From Phenylobacterium sp. (GTDB lineage Bacteria > Pseudomonadota > Alphaproteobacteria > Caulobacterales > Caulobacteraceae), in contig NZ_JAUXVZ010000065.1 of the NCBI RefSeq assembly GCF_030680185.1, positions 61,071 through 125,070 of the forward strand: a stretch of 64,000 nucleotides of DNA, given 5' to 3'. Below, piece by piece: positions 32,039-40,571 of the stretch. The notes under the pieces were generated by a model. It was not told the origin of the DNA. It worked only from the letters and a program-made list of their open reading frames with translations, and made no database searches. Each line of letters opens with the position of its first letter. The stretch's first letter is position 1. The translations under genes and the position numbers were made by a program.

Positions 32039-33571
32039 TTGGCGGCCGTCGTCGCCATCCTGCCGCTGGTGGGTGTCGGCGTGGCCGCCCTGACGGGAGA
32101 AACCGCCGCCATACCGGCTCGCGACATCGCCAGGTACGCCCTGACCTCCGCGGCCCTGGCGACCCTCGTGGCCCTGGCGACGGGCCTCGTCGGCACCCTG
32201 GCGGCCTGGCTCGTGGTCATGCACCGGTTTCCCGGCCGGGACATCTTCACCTGGGCGCTGGCCCTGCCGTTGGCGGCGCCGGCCTTCGCCTTGGCCTACG
32301 CCTATGCCGACCTGTTCGACGTGGCCGGCGATCTGCGTATCTGGATGCGGGCCGACCTCGGGTTCGATCTGCCGTTCGAAATGCGCACGCTGCCGGGCGC
32401 GGCCTTCGTCCTGACCTGCGCCTTCTATCCCTATGTCTATCTGGCCATGCGCGCGGCCTTCGTGAACCAGTCGGCGCAAGCCCTGGAAGCCGCCCGCGCC
32501 CTGGGCTGCACGGCGCGGCAGGTCTTCCTGCGCGTGGCCCTGCCGATGGCGCGGCCGGCGCTCGCCGCCGGCGTGGCCCTGGCGGTGATGGAGACCCTGG
32601 CCGATTTCGGCGCGGTGCAGTTCCTGAGCGTACAGACCCTGACCACAGGGGTGGTGCGGGCCTGGTTCGTGTTCGGCTCGCTCACCTCCGCCGCCCAGTT
32701 CGCCCTGCCGCTGCTGGGGGCGGCGGCCCTCCTGCTGTGGATCGAGCGATGGGGGCGGGCCGGGCGCGGCTATGAGAGCGCCCATGCGCGCTGGCGTCCG
32801 CTGCCGGTGACGGACCTCAAGGGCGTGCGGGCGGCGCTGGCCTGGCTCTTCTGCTTTGCGCTGATCGCCTTTGGCCTGTTGATCCCGGCCGGTTGGCTGG
32901 CGATCGCCTTCCTGGGGGTGACGCCGGACTGGCCGCGCCTGATCCAGGCCGGCGCCAATTCGCTGACCCTGGGCCTCATGGGCGCTGGCGTCACCGTCAT
33001 CCTGGCCGGCGCGCTCGCCTTGGGCTCGGCGCGCACGCCCCAACTCGCGCGGCTGGCCAGCCTGGGCTATGCGACGCCGGGGGCGGTGATGGCCATCGGC
33101 CTGCTCGTGCCCGCCGCCCTGGTCTGGCGTCTGGCGCCCGGCGCGGCCCAGGGCTTCGGCGCCGGCCTGATCATGCTGGTCTATGCCTATGCCGCCCGCC
33201 TGATGGCTGCGGCCCTGGAGCCGATCGATGCGGGCCTGTCGCGGGTCAGCCCCTCGATGGTCCAGGCCGCCCGCAGTCTGGGGCGCAGCCCGGCCGGCGC
33301 GGCCTGGAGCGTGCAACTGCCCATCGCCCGCGGGGCGCTTCTGACCGCAGGGCTGGTGGTCTTCATCGACATCCTGAAGGAGCTGCCGGCCACCCTGATC
33401 CTGCGGCCGTTCAACTTCGACACCCTGGCGGTGATCGCCGACAACTATGCCCGCGACGAACGTCTGGCCAACGCCGGCTGGCCGGCCCTGCTGATCGTGC
33501 TGATCGCCCTGCCGCCGGTGGTCTGGCTGACGCGCAAGATCGCCGCCTCGCGCCCTGGAGCCCCCGCATGA
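32039..33571 (+). CDS. fbpB: Ferric iron ABC transporter permease, fused two-domain type
   Basis: A 510-residue inner-membrane protein with about twelve hydrophobic helices in two homologous halves, as in FbpB/SfuB permeases. The ATPase-contact EAA-type loops are visible in both halves: EAARALGCTARQVFLRVALP and QAARSLGRSPAGAAWSVQLP. The start is uncertain. TTG at 32039 lies within the first hydrophobic segment; the frame stays open upstream, where a basic stretch (RRLRLPTRGPG) looks like a proper N-terminus but has no standard start codon. It overlaps the ATPase gene as ATGA. Confidence 0.9.
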   Translation: MAAVVAILPLVGVGVAALTGETAAIPARDIARYALTSAALATLVALATGLVGTLAAWLVVMHRFPGRDIFTWALALPLAAPAFALAYAYADLFDVAGDLRIWMRADLGFDLPFEMRTLPGAAFVLTCAFYPYVYLAMRAAFVNQSAQALEAARALGCTARQVFLRVALPMARPALAAGVALAVMETLADFGAVQFLSVQTLTTGVVRAWFVFGSLTSAAQFALPLLGAAALLLWIERWGRAGRGYESAHARWRPLPVTDLKGVRAALAWLFCFALIAFGLLIPAGWLAIAFLGVTPDWPRLIQAGANSLTLGLMGAGVTVILAGALALGSARTPQLARLASLGYATPGAVMAIGLLVPAALVWRLAPGAAQGFGAGLIMLVYAYAARLMAAALEPIDAGLSRVSPSMVQAARSLGRSPAGAAWSVQLPIARGALLTAGLVVFIDILKELPATLILRPFNFDTLAVIADNYARDERLANAGWPALLIVLIALPPVVWLTRKIAASRPGAPA

Positions 33572-34608
33572 ACGACGCCCCCGCGCTCATCGTTCGGAGC
33601 CTGGCCAAGGCCTATGGCGGCCGGCCTGCGGTGATCGACGCCAATCTCCGACTGCAGCCGGGCCAGATCACCTGCCTGCTGGGGCCCTCGGGATGCGGCA
33701 AGAGCACCTTGCTGCGTCTGGTGGCCGGGCTGGAGACGCCGGATGCGGGCGAGATCGAGGCTGGCGGCCGGCTGCTCTCGGGGCCGGGCGGGGTCGTGGC
33801 GCCCGAGGTGCGGGGCGTTGGCCTGGTCTTTCAGGACTACGCCCTTTTCCCGCACATGACCGCCTTGCAGAACGTCGCCTTCGGCCTCAGCGACCTGCCC
33901 CGCAAGGCGCGCCAGGAACGCGCCCAGGCGATGCTGGACCAGGTGCGGCTGGGCGCGCGGGCCGGGGCCTGGCCCCACACCCTGTCCGGCGGCGAACAGC
34001 AGCGGGTGGCCCTGGCCCGCGCCCTGGCGCGCCGCCCCGAAATCCTCTTGCTGGACGAGCCCTTTTCGGGGCTCGACGCCCATCTCAAGGGGGAGGTTCG
34101 CCTCTCGCTGACCGAGGCGCTCCGGGCCGCCGGCGCCACGGTTCTGGTGGTCACGCATGACGCCCGCGAAGCCTTGCTGATGGCCGACCACCTTGTCCTG
34201 ATGCACGCAGGGCGGATCATCCAGTCGGGCGTGCCGGGAGACTGCTATCTCGATCCGGTGTCGCCGGACGCCGCTCGCCTGCTGGGCGAGGCCAATCTGA
34301 TCGAGGCGGTGGTCTCGGGCGGCGTCGCCCGCACCGCCTTTGGAGAGGCGTCGGCGGCGGACCTTCCCGACGGACCCGCCGTGCTGATGGTGCGGCCGGA
34401 GGGGCTCAGGCTGGACGCATCCGGCGCTCCGGCGCAGGTCGCGCAGGTCCGGTTCGGCGGCGGCTATCACGAGGTCCAGCTGGAGGCCGCCGGCCAGCGG
34501 GCGCAGATGCATGCCGCCGGCGATCCGCCAGGGCAGGGGGCGGCCGTGGCGGTCCGCATCGATCCGGCCCTGGCCCGCGTCTTCCCGCAGGCCGCTGTAA
34601 CCGTCTAG
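33568..34608 (+). CDS. fbpC: Ferric iron ABC transporter ATP-binding protein
   Basis: A 346-residue ATPase that powers the iron importer. Walker A GPSGCGKST is at 39-47, followed by the Q-loop VFQDYALFPHM, the ABC signature LSGGEQQRVALARAL, Walker B ILLLDEPFSGLD and the switch VVTHD. The C-terminal 100 residues form a TOBE-like beta domain. The ATG at 33568 overlaps the permease stop and has TGGAG upstream. Its stop shares CTAG with the convergent small membrane protein gene. Confidence 0.95.
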   Translation: MNDAPALIVRSLAKAYGGRPAVIDANLRLQPGQITCLLGPSGCGKSTLLRLVAGLETPDAGEIEAGGRLLSGPGGVVAPEVRGVGLVFQDYALFPHMTALQNVAFGLSDLPRKARQERAQAMLDQVRLGARAGAWPHTLSGGEQQRVALARALARRPEILLLDEPFSGLDAHLKGEVRLSLTEALRAAGATVLVVTHDAREALLMADHLVLMHAGRIIQSGVPGDCYLDPVSPDAARLLGEANLIEAVVSGGVARTAFGEASAADLPDGPAVLMVRPEGLRLDASGAPAQVAQVRFGGGYHEVQLEAAGQRAQMHAAGDPPGQGAAVAVRIDPALARVFPQAAVTV

Positions 34609-34799
34609 CGGCTGCGGCGGAGTCGGCCCCAGACAACGGCGGCGATGGGTACACTCAGCGCAGCCCAGGAAATCCAGTCCCCCAGGCCATTGGCCACCAG
34701 GGCGGCCACGAGGCCGACAATGCTGGCCGCCAGGATCAGCAAGGGTCCGGCGAAGATACGCCACAGATTGGCGCGTTCGGCTTGCCGGCTCATGCTCAT
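34605..34799 (-). CDS. Small two-helix membrane protein coupled to the PepSY gene
   Basis: A 64-residue protein with two hydrophobic segments (LLILAASIVGLVAALVA and WAALSVPIAAVVWG) and basic ends (MSMSRQAER, GRLRRSR). The ATG at 34799 overlaps the PepSY stop as ATGA; a second ATG two codons later is possible. No family is recognised. Coupling to the PepSY gene suggests it works with that protein, perhaps as an accessory of an iron-reducing membrane unit; this is inference from position. Confidence 0.72.
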   Translation of the reverse strand: MSMSRQAERANLWRIFAGPLLILAASIVGLVAALVANGLGDWISWAALSVPIAAVVWGRLRRSR

Positions 34800-35944
34800 T
34801 CCGCCGGCGCCAGAGCCGGCTGCTCGCGGAGCTGGGCGACCACCGGATCGGTGGCCGGCGCCCGCCTGCGGCTGAGCCAGAGATAGAGCCCGCTGACCAG
34901 GACGATGATGGTGGCGATGTCGAGCAGGGCCCAGAGGATCTTCAGCGGCAGGCCGCCATAGTCGCCGAAGTGCAGCGGGCCCGACAGCAGCAGGGCCTGG
35001 GCGTACCACGGCATCTGCCGGATGGCGGTCAGCTCGCCGGTGCGGGCGTCGATCAGGGCGGGGGTCAGCAGGTGCTTGGTGAGCGGCGTCGCCCCCTGCA
35101 TGAAGACCGCATAGTGATGCTCAGTGGAATAGGCGACGCCGGGGAAGGCGACGAACTGCACGCGCATGCCCGGCGCCGCGGCCAGGGCGGTGTCCACCGC
35201 CTCCTGGATCGAGGCCTCGGCGCTGGCCGGGGGCAGGTGCTTGTAGGGCGCCGTCATCTCCGCCAACTGGTCGGCCTGCCAGAGCTGGATGATGGGCGTC
35301 GACAGGGTGTTGATGGAGCCGGTCAGGGTGACGACGCTGAGCCAGGCGACCGTCACGACCCCCAGCAGGTTGTGGTAGTCGAGCCACTTGACCCGCGAAG
35401 AGCGCGTGACCCGCACCACGCCAAAATCCAGCTTCCGCATAAACGGGGCGTAGAGCACGACCCCCGACACTATCGCGGCGAACACCACCAGTCCCATGAA
35501 GCCCAGGAACAGCGTGCCCGGCAGGCCCATGAACATGTCCACGTGCAGGGTCAGGAGCACGTCCATGACCCCGCCCTCTTGGTGGGGTGGGAGGGCTTGG
35601 GCGCTGGTCCAGTCGAAGGAGGCGAAGTGCATCTCCTTGTCCGAGGCGTTCGACCGCGGGCCGGTGGTGAAGTTCACCACGGGGCGGTCCTCGTCAAAGC
35701 TCAGATAGAGCGGGACCTCGCCGCCGCGGCCGGCCAGGGCGGTGGCCAGCATGGTGTCGAGGCTGAGCGTCGGCGTGCCGAGCGGCGGGGCCTCATAGGC
35801 GCCGTGCGTTTCGAAGATCTCGTCGATCTCGTGGTGGAAGATCAGCGGCAGGCCGGTCACGCAGAGCATCAGCATGAAGGCCGTCGAGACGAGGCTGGTC
35901 CACTTGTGGACGACAGACCAGGCGCGGACGGTGTTTCGGGTCAT
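34796..35944 (-). CDS. PepSY-associated transmembrane protein (possible ferric-siderophore reductase type)
   Basis: A 382-residue inner-membrane protein of the PepSY_TM family. Four membrane helices are visible: about 17-37, 140-162, 195-215 and 340-358. Between them are periplasmic PepSY-like stretches. Conserved histidines flank the helices (VVHKWTSL, LTLHVDMF, WLDYHNLLG, GPLHFGDY). Some members, such as FoxB and PiuB types, are linked to siderophore iron reduction or uptake. The gene lies next to a siderophore receptor and an iron ABC transporter. A TTGCGAA-type box begins 28 bases before its ATG. Reductase activity is inferred. Confidence 0.85.
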   Translation of the reverse strand: MTRNTVRAWSVVHKWTSLVSTAFMLMLCVTGLPLIFHHEIDEIFETHGAYEAPPLGTPTLSLDTMLATALAGRGGEVPLYLSFDEDRPVVNFTTGPRSNASDKEMHFASFDWTSAQALPPHQEGGVMDVLLTLHVDMFMGLPGTLFLGFMGLVVFAAIVSGVVLYAPFMRKLDFGVVRVTRSSRVKWLDYHNLLGVVTVAWLSVVTLTGSINTLSTPIIQLWQADQLAEMTAPYKHLPPASAEASIQEAVDTALAAAPGMRVQFVAFPGVAYSTEHHYAVFMQGATPLTKHLLTPALIDARTGELTAIRQMPWYAQALLLSGPLHFGDYGGLPLKILWALLDIATIIVLVSGLYLWLSRRRAPATDPVVAQLREQPALAPAE

Positions 35945-35971
35945 GCGGAGCGGCTAACGGGCGGGCTGCGG

Positions 35972-35987
35972 TTGCGAATTGGTTTCA
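35972..35987 (+). promoter_or_regulatory. Candidate iron-regulator box upstream of the PepSY gene
   Basis: TTGCGAATTGGTTTCA fits TTGCGAA-N4-TNTCA and begins 28 bases upstream of the PepSY start codon on the opposite strand. It lies in the 109-base gap after the siderophore-receptor gene. Confidence 0.5.
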
Positions 35988-36053
35988 ACTAGGCGGTTCT
36001 GACCCGGGACGCAACGCGCCATGCCGCCGCGCCCAGCCGTCATCGACCGATGA

Positions 36054-38216
36054 TCAGAAATCCACCGAGGCCGACACGATGAAGGTCCGCGGGGCGCCCA
36101 GGACCAGATAGTTGGCGCCGGGATAGCCGCCCGCCGACAGCCAGTCGTTCTCGTCGGTGACGTTTTCGACCCGGGCGCGGAGGGTGACGGGCCGGCCCGA
36201 GACGTCCAGGCTGTAGCGAGCGCCCAGGTCCAGCCGGGTCCAGGCGTCCAGGCTGACGGTGTTGGCGGCGTTCACATATTGCGAGCCGGTGTGGACGATC
36301 CGCCCGTCCAGGGTCAGGCCGGGCGCGGCCGGCAGGTCGTACTCGACATTGAGGTTGGCCTGGAATTCCGGCACGCCGATAGCGGTCTTGCCATCGAACG
36401 TTCCACCTTCCGTGCGCTTGCGTTCGGCGTCGACGAAGGTCGCCCCGCCCAGGACGCGCAGGCCGAACATGGGTTCGCCAAAGGCGCTGAGTTCGACGCC
36501 GCGATTGACCTGCTCGCCATCGACCACAAAGAAGAAGTTGTCGACGATGGCGCTGGGCTGGCTGATGCTGAACAGCGAGATGGTCCCGCCGAAGGTCCCG
36601 CCGTCATATTTCACGCCGGCTTCGTACTGCTTGCTGCGGAACGGCGCGGTGATTTCGCCAGGGTTGGCGATCGGGACGCCGCCGACCGTGCCAGGGGCGA
36701 TCTGGCCCGGCGTCAGGGCCTCGGCATAGTTGGCGTAGACCGAGATGGAGTCGCTGGGCTTGAACACCAGGCCGACCGCCGGGGTGATGGCGTCGTTCGA
36801 GTACTGCGAGATCTCCACGCCGGTGTCGTAGTTGAACGAGGTTGTCTCGATCTCCTGGTAGCGGGCGCCCAGGGTGGCGATCAGTCGGCCATCCATCAGG
36901 GTGATCATGTCGGCGATGGCGAAGCTGCGGTTCTCGACCTTTTCGGTGACCTTCGGATCGGACAGCACGCCGCCGACGAAGAAGTCCGCTACCGGCGGGG
37001 CCACGGCCACGGGATTGTAGAGATCGCCGGCGAAGCCCGCGAAGTTCGAGAAGGCGTAGGCGTTGCGCGACTTCGACTGGATCGCCGAGACCGAGGCCAC
37101 GACCCGATGTTCAAGTCCGCCCGTGGTGAAATCGGCCCGGACGCCCGCATCGGCCGAAATGATCTCGTCCTCACGCCGGTTGTCGAAACGATAGGCGCTG
37201 GTGGTCCCGTCCGCCGCGGCGTTGGGATTGGCCAGCACATTTTCCTCCTCGCCGTTCCGACCGCCCAGGGCGGCCCAGAGCGAGACGTTGGCGCTGAGGT
37301 CGAACTCGCCGCGCGCCACGCCGAACAGCTGGCGCTCATCGGTGAAGGTCCAGGGCTGGGCGAAATTGGTGTCGGCCGAAGGAGCGGCGGGCACATCGCC
37401 GTTGGGCGTCACGCTGGGACGAGGGGCGTCGATACGGTGATCCTGGAAGCCCAGGTCAGCGGAGAAGCGCAGGCGTTCGCCAGCATAGTCCATGCCAAGG
37501 GCGGCGACGGACAGGTCGCGATCCTGGTCGGCGACCGAGGTCTCGCCGTCGCGCTTGACCAGATTCAGCCGCACGCCGATGTCTTCGGTCGCGCCGAACC
37601 GGCGGGCCACGTCCAGGGCGCCATAGAGGGCGCCTTCGTTCTCGTAGCCGACCGTCGCCCGGGTCAGCGGATCCTGCGGCGCACGCTTGGGCGCCAGGTT
37701 GAAGGCCCCTCCGATACCGCTGCCACCCGGCGCAGCCCCGTTCAGGAAGGAGTTGGCGCCGCGGAAGACTTCCAGCCGCTCGATCAGTTCGGCGGCCACG
37801 AACTGCCGGGGCAGGATGCCGTAGACGCCGTTATAGGTCATGTCGTCGGAATAGACGGGGAAACCACGGACGACATAGAGCTCCTGGAAGTTGCCGAAGC
37901 CCTTGGCCACGCGGACGGTGGGCTCGTTCTTCAGCACGTCGCCGACACCGGTCGCCTGCTGGTTGCGGACCAGTTCCTCGGTGTAGTTGGTGGCCGAAAA
38001 AGGCGTGTCCATCACGTCCAGGGCGCCGAACAGGCCCACCCGGCCCCCACGGGCCACCTGACCGCCGGCATAGACCGGCGCCAGCTCCACCTGTGACCCC
38101 GTGACCACAAGCTCATCGACCTCGACGCCCTGGCTCTGGGCCATGGCCATCGGCGCGGCCATAAGGGCGAAGACCAGCGCGCTGGCGCTGGGAAGGAGGG
38201 TCTTGGTGACGGACAT
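36054..38216 (-). CDS. TonB-dependent siderophore receptor
   Basis: A 720-residue outer-membrane receptor. A signal peptide ends near AMAQS (about 27). A TonB-box-like segment VDELVVTGS (about 33) and a plug domain (VGDVLKNEPTVRVAKG, VVRGFPVYSDDMTYNGVYGILPR, RLEVFRGANSFLNGAAPGGSGIGG) are typical of FhuE/FpvA-like ferric siderophore receptors. A beta-barrel follows, ending in phenylalanine (SVDF). It imports iron chelates using TonB energy. It is transcribed alone with a TTGCGAA-type box 27 bases before the start, so iron repression is likely. Confidence 0.93.
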   Translation of the reverse strand: MSVTKTLLPSASALVFALMAAPMAMAQSQGVEVDELVVTGSQVELAPVYAGGQVARGGRVGLFGALDVMDTPFSATNYTEELVRNQQATGVGDVLKNEPTVRVAKGFGNFQELYVVRGFPVYSDDMTYNGVYGILPRQFVAAELIERLEVFRGANSFLNGAAPGGSGIGGAFNLAPKRAPQDPLTRATVGYENEGALYGALDVARRFGATEDIGVRLNLVKRDGETSVADQDRDLSVAALGMDYAGERLRFSADLGFQDHRIDAPRPSVTPNGDVPAAPSADTNFAQPWTFTDERQLFGVARGEFDLSANVSLWAALGGRNGEEENVLANPNAAADGTTSAYRFDNRREDEIISADAGVRADFTTGGLEHRVVASVSAIQSKSRNAYAFSNFAGFAGDLYNPVAVAPPVADFFVGGVLSDPKVTEKVENRSFAIADMITLMDGRLIATLGARYQEIETTSFNYDTGVEISQYSNDAITPAVGLVFKPSDSISVYANYAEALTPGQIAPGTVGGVPIANPGEITAPFRSKQYEAGVKYDGGTFGGTISLFSISQPSAIVDNFFFVVDGEQVNRGVELSAFGEPMFGLRVLGGATFVDAERKRTEGGTFDGKTAIGVPEFQANLNVEYDLPAAPGLTLDGRIVHTGSQYVNAANTVSLDAWTRLDLGARYSLDVSGRPVTLRARVENVTDENDWLSAGGYPGANYLVLGAPRTFIVSASVDF

Positions 38217-38242
38217 GGGGGGCCTGGCGTCTTAAGAGATCT

Positions 38243-38258
38243 TGAAAGTCATTCGCAA
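38243..38258 (-). promoter_or_regulatory. Candidate iron-regulator box upstream of the siderophore receptor
   Basis: On the minus strand TTGCGAATGACTTTCA fits TTGCGAA-N4-TNTCA and lies 27 bases before the receptor start, in the 139-base divergent gap with the porin gene. Confidence 0.6.
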
Positions 38259-38355
38259 TAACAGGCCGCCCGTTTGTGGCAAAGCCTTTTGCTCTGTGCG
38301 ATTTCGCTAAGGCGCAGCCTGTGGCTTCGGCGCCATATCATCTGTATGGGGAATA

Positions 38356-39513
38356 ATGCGCAGCACGATTCCATTGCTGGTCGGGACAGGCCTGGCCCTG
38401 GCCATGGCGCCTCTGCCGGCCGCCAGCGCGGCCGCTGAGTCCGACCAGGCTTCAGCGCTTGAGGGGCTGGCCCTGAGGGGGCGGGCGCAGTTCGACGCCC
38501 TGGTGGCTAATAATGACGAGGGCTCCACCATCACGGGCGGGGAGGTCCGCAGATTCTATCTCGGGGTCGAGGGAGACCTGTCCGACGAGGTCGCCTATGT
38601 GGTGGAAGCCGATTTCAGCGGCCCGGAGGTTTCGCTCCAGGACGTGACCCTGGCCTATCAGGCGACCCCTTCGCTCGAGCTTGTCGGCGGCCATTTCAAG
38701 CCGCCGGTCACTAACGAGGACCTGACCTCGGACACCCAGACCCTGTTCCTGGAGCGCTCGACCTTCGCCGGCGCCTTCGCGCCGGGGCGCCGCGTCGGCT
38801 TGGCCGCCAACTATGCGCGTGAGCGCTGGGGCCTTCAGGCTGGCGCGTTCGGCGAGGCTGACGGCCACGACCTGGACGGCGAGCGCGGCGAGTCCCGGCT
38901 GGTGGCCCTGCGCGCCTATGGGGATCTGCTGCCCGGCGAGGCGGCCCTCCATGTCGGCGCCTCGGCCTACGCCCTGGAGATGGACAACCACGATCCGACG
39001 GTCAGCCTGTCGCAGCGACCGGAAACCGGGCGCGCGCCGACCGCCGTGGACACTGGCGACTTCGTAGCCGACGCCGCCCGGTTCGTGGGTCTCGAGGCGG
39101 GCTATGGCCGGGGTCCGCTCACGATCCAGATCGAGGGGGGCGCGATCAACTTTGACGGCCCCACGACCAGCCCGCAGTTCGCCGGCTGGTCGGGCCAGGT
39201 GGCCTGGCGCTGGACCGGCGAGGCGCGGCCCTATGACATCGGCTCGGGCACGTTCGGGCGGGTGCGTCCCGACCGACCCTGGGGGCAGGGCGGTTTCGGC
39301 GCCGTGGAAACCGGCCTGAGGGTCAGCCGCCTCGATCTCGACGATGGCGCCATCACCGGCGGCGAGATGACCACCTATGGGGCGGTGATCAACTGGCTGC
39401 CCGTCACCCGCCTTCGCCTCTCGGCCAATCTGATCCAGGCGCGGATCGAAGACGCCGGCCCCGGCGTCACCGACGAAACCCTGCTGACCCTGCGCACCGC
39501 CATCGACTGGTAG
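38356..39513 (+). CDS. OprO/OprP-like porin
   Basis: A 385-residue outer-membrane beta-barrel protein. A signal peptide ends near ASAAAES (about 31). Motifs such as RRFYLGVEGDLSDEVAYVVEADFS, DVTLAYQATPSLELVGGHFKPPV and LTSDTQTLFLERS are characteristic of phosphate-selective porin O/P family members, with a C-terminal RTAIDW. Many alphaproteobacterial members are not shown to be phosphate-specific, and I found no convincing Pho box upstream. It is divergent from the siderophore receptor. Confidence 0.85.
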   Translation: MRSTIPLLVGTGLALAMAPLPAASAAAESDQASALEGLALRGRAQFDALVANNDEGSTITGGEVRRFYLGVEGDLSDEVAYVVEADFSGPEVSLQDVTLAYQATPSLELVGGHFKPPVTNEDLTSDTQTLFLERSTFAGAFAPGRRVGLAANYARERWGLQAGAFGEADGHDLDGERGESRLVALRAYGDLLPGEAALHVGASAYALEMDNHDPTVSLSQRPETGRAPTAVDTGDFVADAARFVGLEAGYGRGPLTIQIEGGAINFDGPTTSPQFAGWSGQVAWRWTGEARPYDIGSGTFGRVRPDRPWGQGGFGAVETGLRVSRLDLDDGAITGGEMTTYGAVINWLPVTRLRLSANLIQARIEDAGPGVTDETLLTLRTAIDW

Positions 39514-39528
39514 GCCAGCGCGCCCGCT

Positions 39529-39951
39529 TCAGCGTCTGGCCGACCGCATCTGCTGCAGGCGCGCCTTGGCGCTCGCCATCTCGGCGGCGGTCAGAACCCC
39601 ATCGTCGTTGGCGTCGGCCATGGCGAAGGCGACCGGCGGTGAGGCCAGCAGTTCCTCGCGGGTGAGCGCGCCGTCGCGATTGCGGTCGGCCGCCGAGATC
39701 ATGCGCTCCAGGTCTTCGCCACGTTCCCCCCGCAGGGCGACCCGGGGAAAGTCCGTCTTGCCGATCACCCCGTCCCGGTCGCGGTCGAGGCGGTCGAACC
39801 GGGCCGCGCGACTGGCCTGATACTCCGCGAGGGTGATCTGGCCGTCACGATTGGTGTCCGCATCGGCGAAAGGGTCTTGGCCGCGCATCTGGGCGAGGGC
39901 GGGCGTGGCCAGTACGGCCAGGCCAAGGACCAGCAGGGATAGGCGCATCAT
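39529..39951 (-). CDS. Secreted EF-hand calcium-binding protein
   Basis: A 140-residue protein with a signal peptide cut near ALAQ (about 21). Four EF-hand loops follow: DADTNRDGQITLAEY, DRDRDGVIGKTDF, DRNRDGALTREEL and DANDDGVLTAAEM, which carry the acidic ligands of calcium-binding loops. It probably acts in the periplasm as a calcium buffer or sensor. The secreted unknown protein gene lies 38 bases upstream on the same strand, and the pair is divergent from a two-component system. The ATG has AAAGGA upstream. Confidence 0.88.
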   Translation of the reverse strand: MMRLSLLVLGLAVLATPALAQMRGQDPFADADTNRDGQITLAEYQASRAARFDRLDRDRDGVIGKTDFPRVALRGERGEDLERMISAADRNRDGALTREELLASPPVAFAMADANDDGVLTAAEMASAKARLQQMRSARR

Positions 39952-39989
39952 GTGGTGTTGTCCTTTGAAGGTTGTTGAGTTGCTGGCGC

Positions 39990-40403
39990 CTATCGGGGCG
40001 GCCGCTGGAAGGTCCCGGTCGCTGTGGAGGTCTGGCCCTGCAGGCCGGTGCGGGCGCGGGCGTAGCTGATCGAGCCGTCGCCATTGTCCTGGAGGGTCGT
40101 GGACCGACCGGCCGAGGCGCCATTGTTGAAGCTGTGGCTGGCCCCGCCCTGATAGACGCCGTCCGACCAGCTGGCGTTACGGCTGTGGGCGGCGCCGTAG
40201 CCGGCATGGGTCTGGACGCTCTGCTGGACGCTGATCGCGCCGGGCTGGCGGCTGACCTGGCGCGCCTGGACATAGCCGGCGCCGAAGGGACCCTGGACCG
40301 TGCGGGTGCGTCCGTGCTGGCCGGCCTCCGCCGGGAGGGCGACGAGCAGGGTGGCCAGACCGCTCCAGGCGCCGATGGCGAGGATGGCGTTGCGGGTGAA
40401 CAT
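39990..40403 (-). CDS. Secreted protein of unknown function
   Basis: A 137-residue protein with a signal peptide (cut near PAEAG, about 28). The mature part is rich in Gly, Ser, Gln and Asn, with repeated aromatic/polar patterns (GAGYVQARQVSRQPGAIS, HSFNNGASAGRSTTLQ, TSTATGTFQRPPR). It is likely a loosely folded or beta-type periplasmic or surface protein. I recognise no family. It precedes the EF-hand gene in the same transcript and is divergent from the response regulator gene, so it is probably a target of that system. Confidence 0.75.
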   Translation of the reverse strand: MFTRNAILAIGAWSGLATLLVALPAEAGQHGRTRTVQGPFGAGYVQARQVSRQPGAISVQQSVQTHAGYGAAHSRNASWSDGVYQGGASHSFNNGASAGRSTTLQDNGDGSISYARARTGLQGQTSTATGTFQRPPR

Positions 40404-40476
40404 GATGGGCTCCTTTGGAGGGGGAGAACGAGCCTGTCGTCCTTGGCCCCATCAGAAGGCGCCTCCGAAACCGGGC

Positions 40477-40517
40477 TGTGACCAAGCCGTGGCCGCGTGT
40501 GACGAAGTGTAACCAGA
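40477..40517. promoter_or_regulatory. Candidate response-regulator binding repeats
   Basis: TGTGACCAAG (40477-40486), TGTGACGAAG (40498-40507) and TGTAACCAG (40508-40516) are near-identical direct repeats at offsets 0, 21 and 31, close to whole helical turns. They lie in the 168-base gap between the secreted-protein operon and the OmpR-type regulator. OmpR/PhoB proteins bind tandem direct repeats with 10-11 base period. Confidence 0.55.
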
Positions 40518-40571
40518 CCGCCTTGGGCCTAGGCGAAGGGGGCCGGCTGGGGCAGCTTGACGAGGCCCGCC

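Noticed and set aside
38280..38355. Pho box before the OprO/P-like porin
   Set aside because: No pair of CTGTCAT-like repeats at 11-base spacing could be found.
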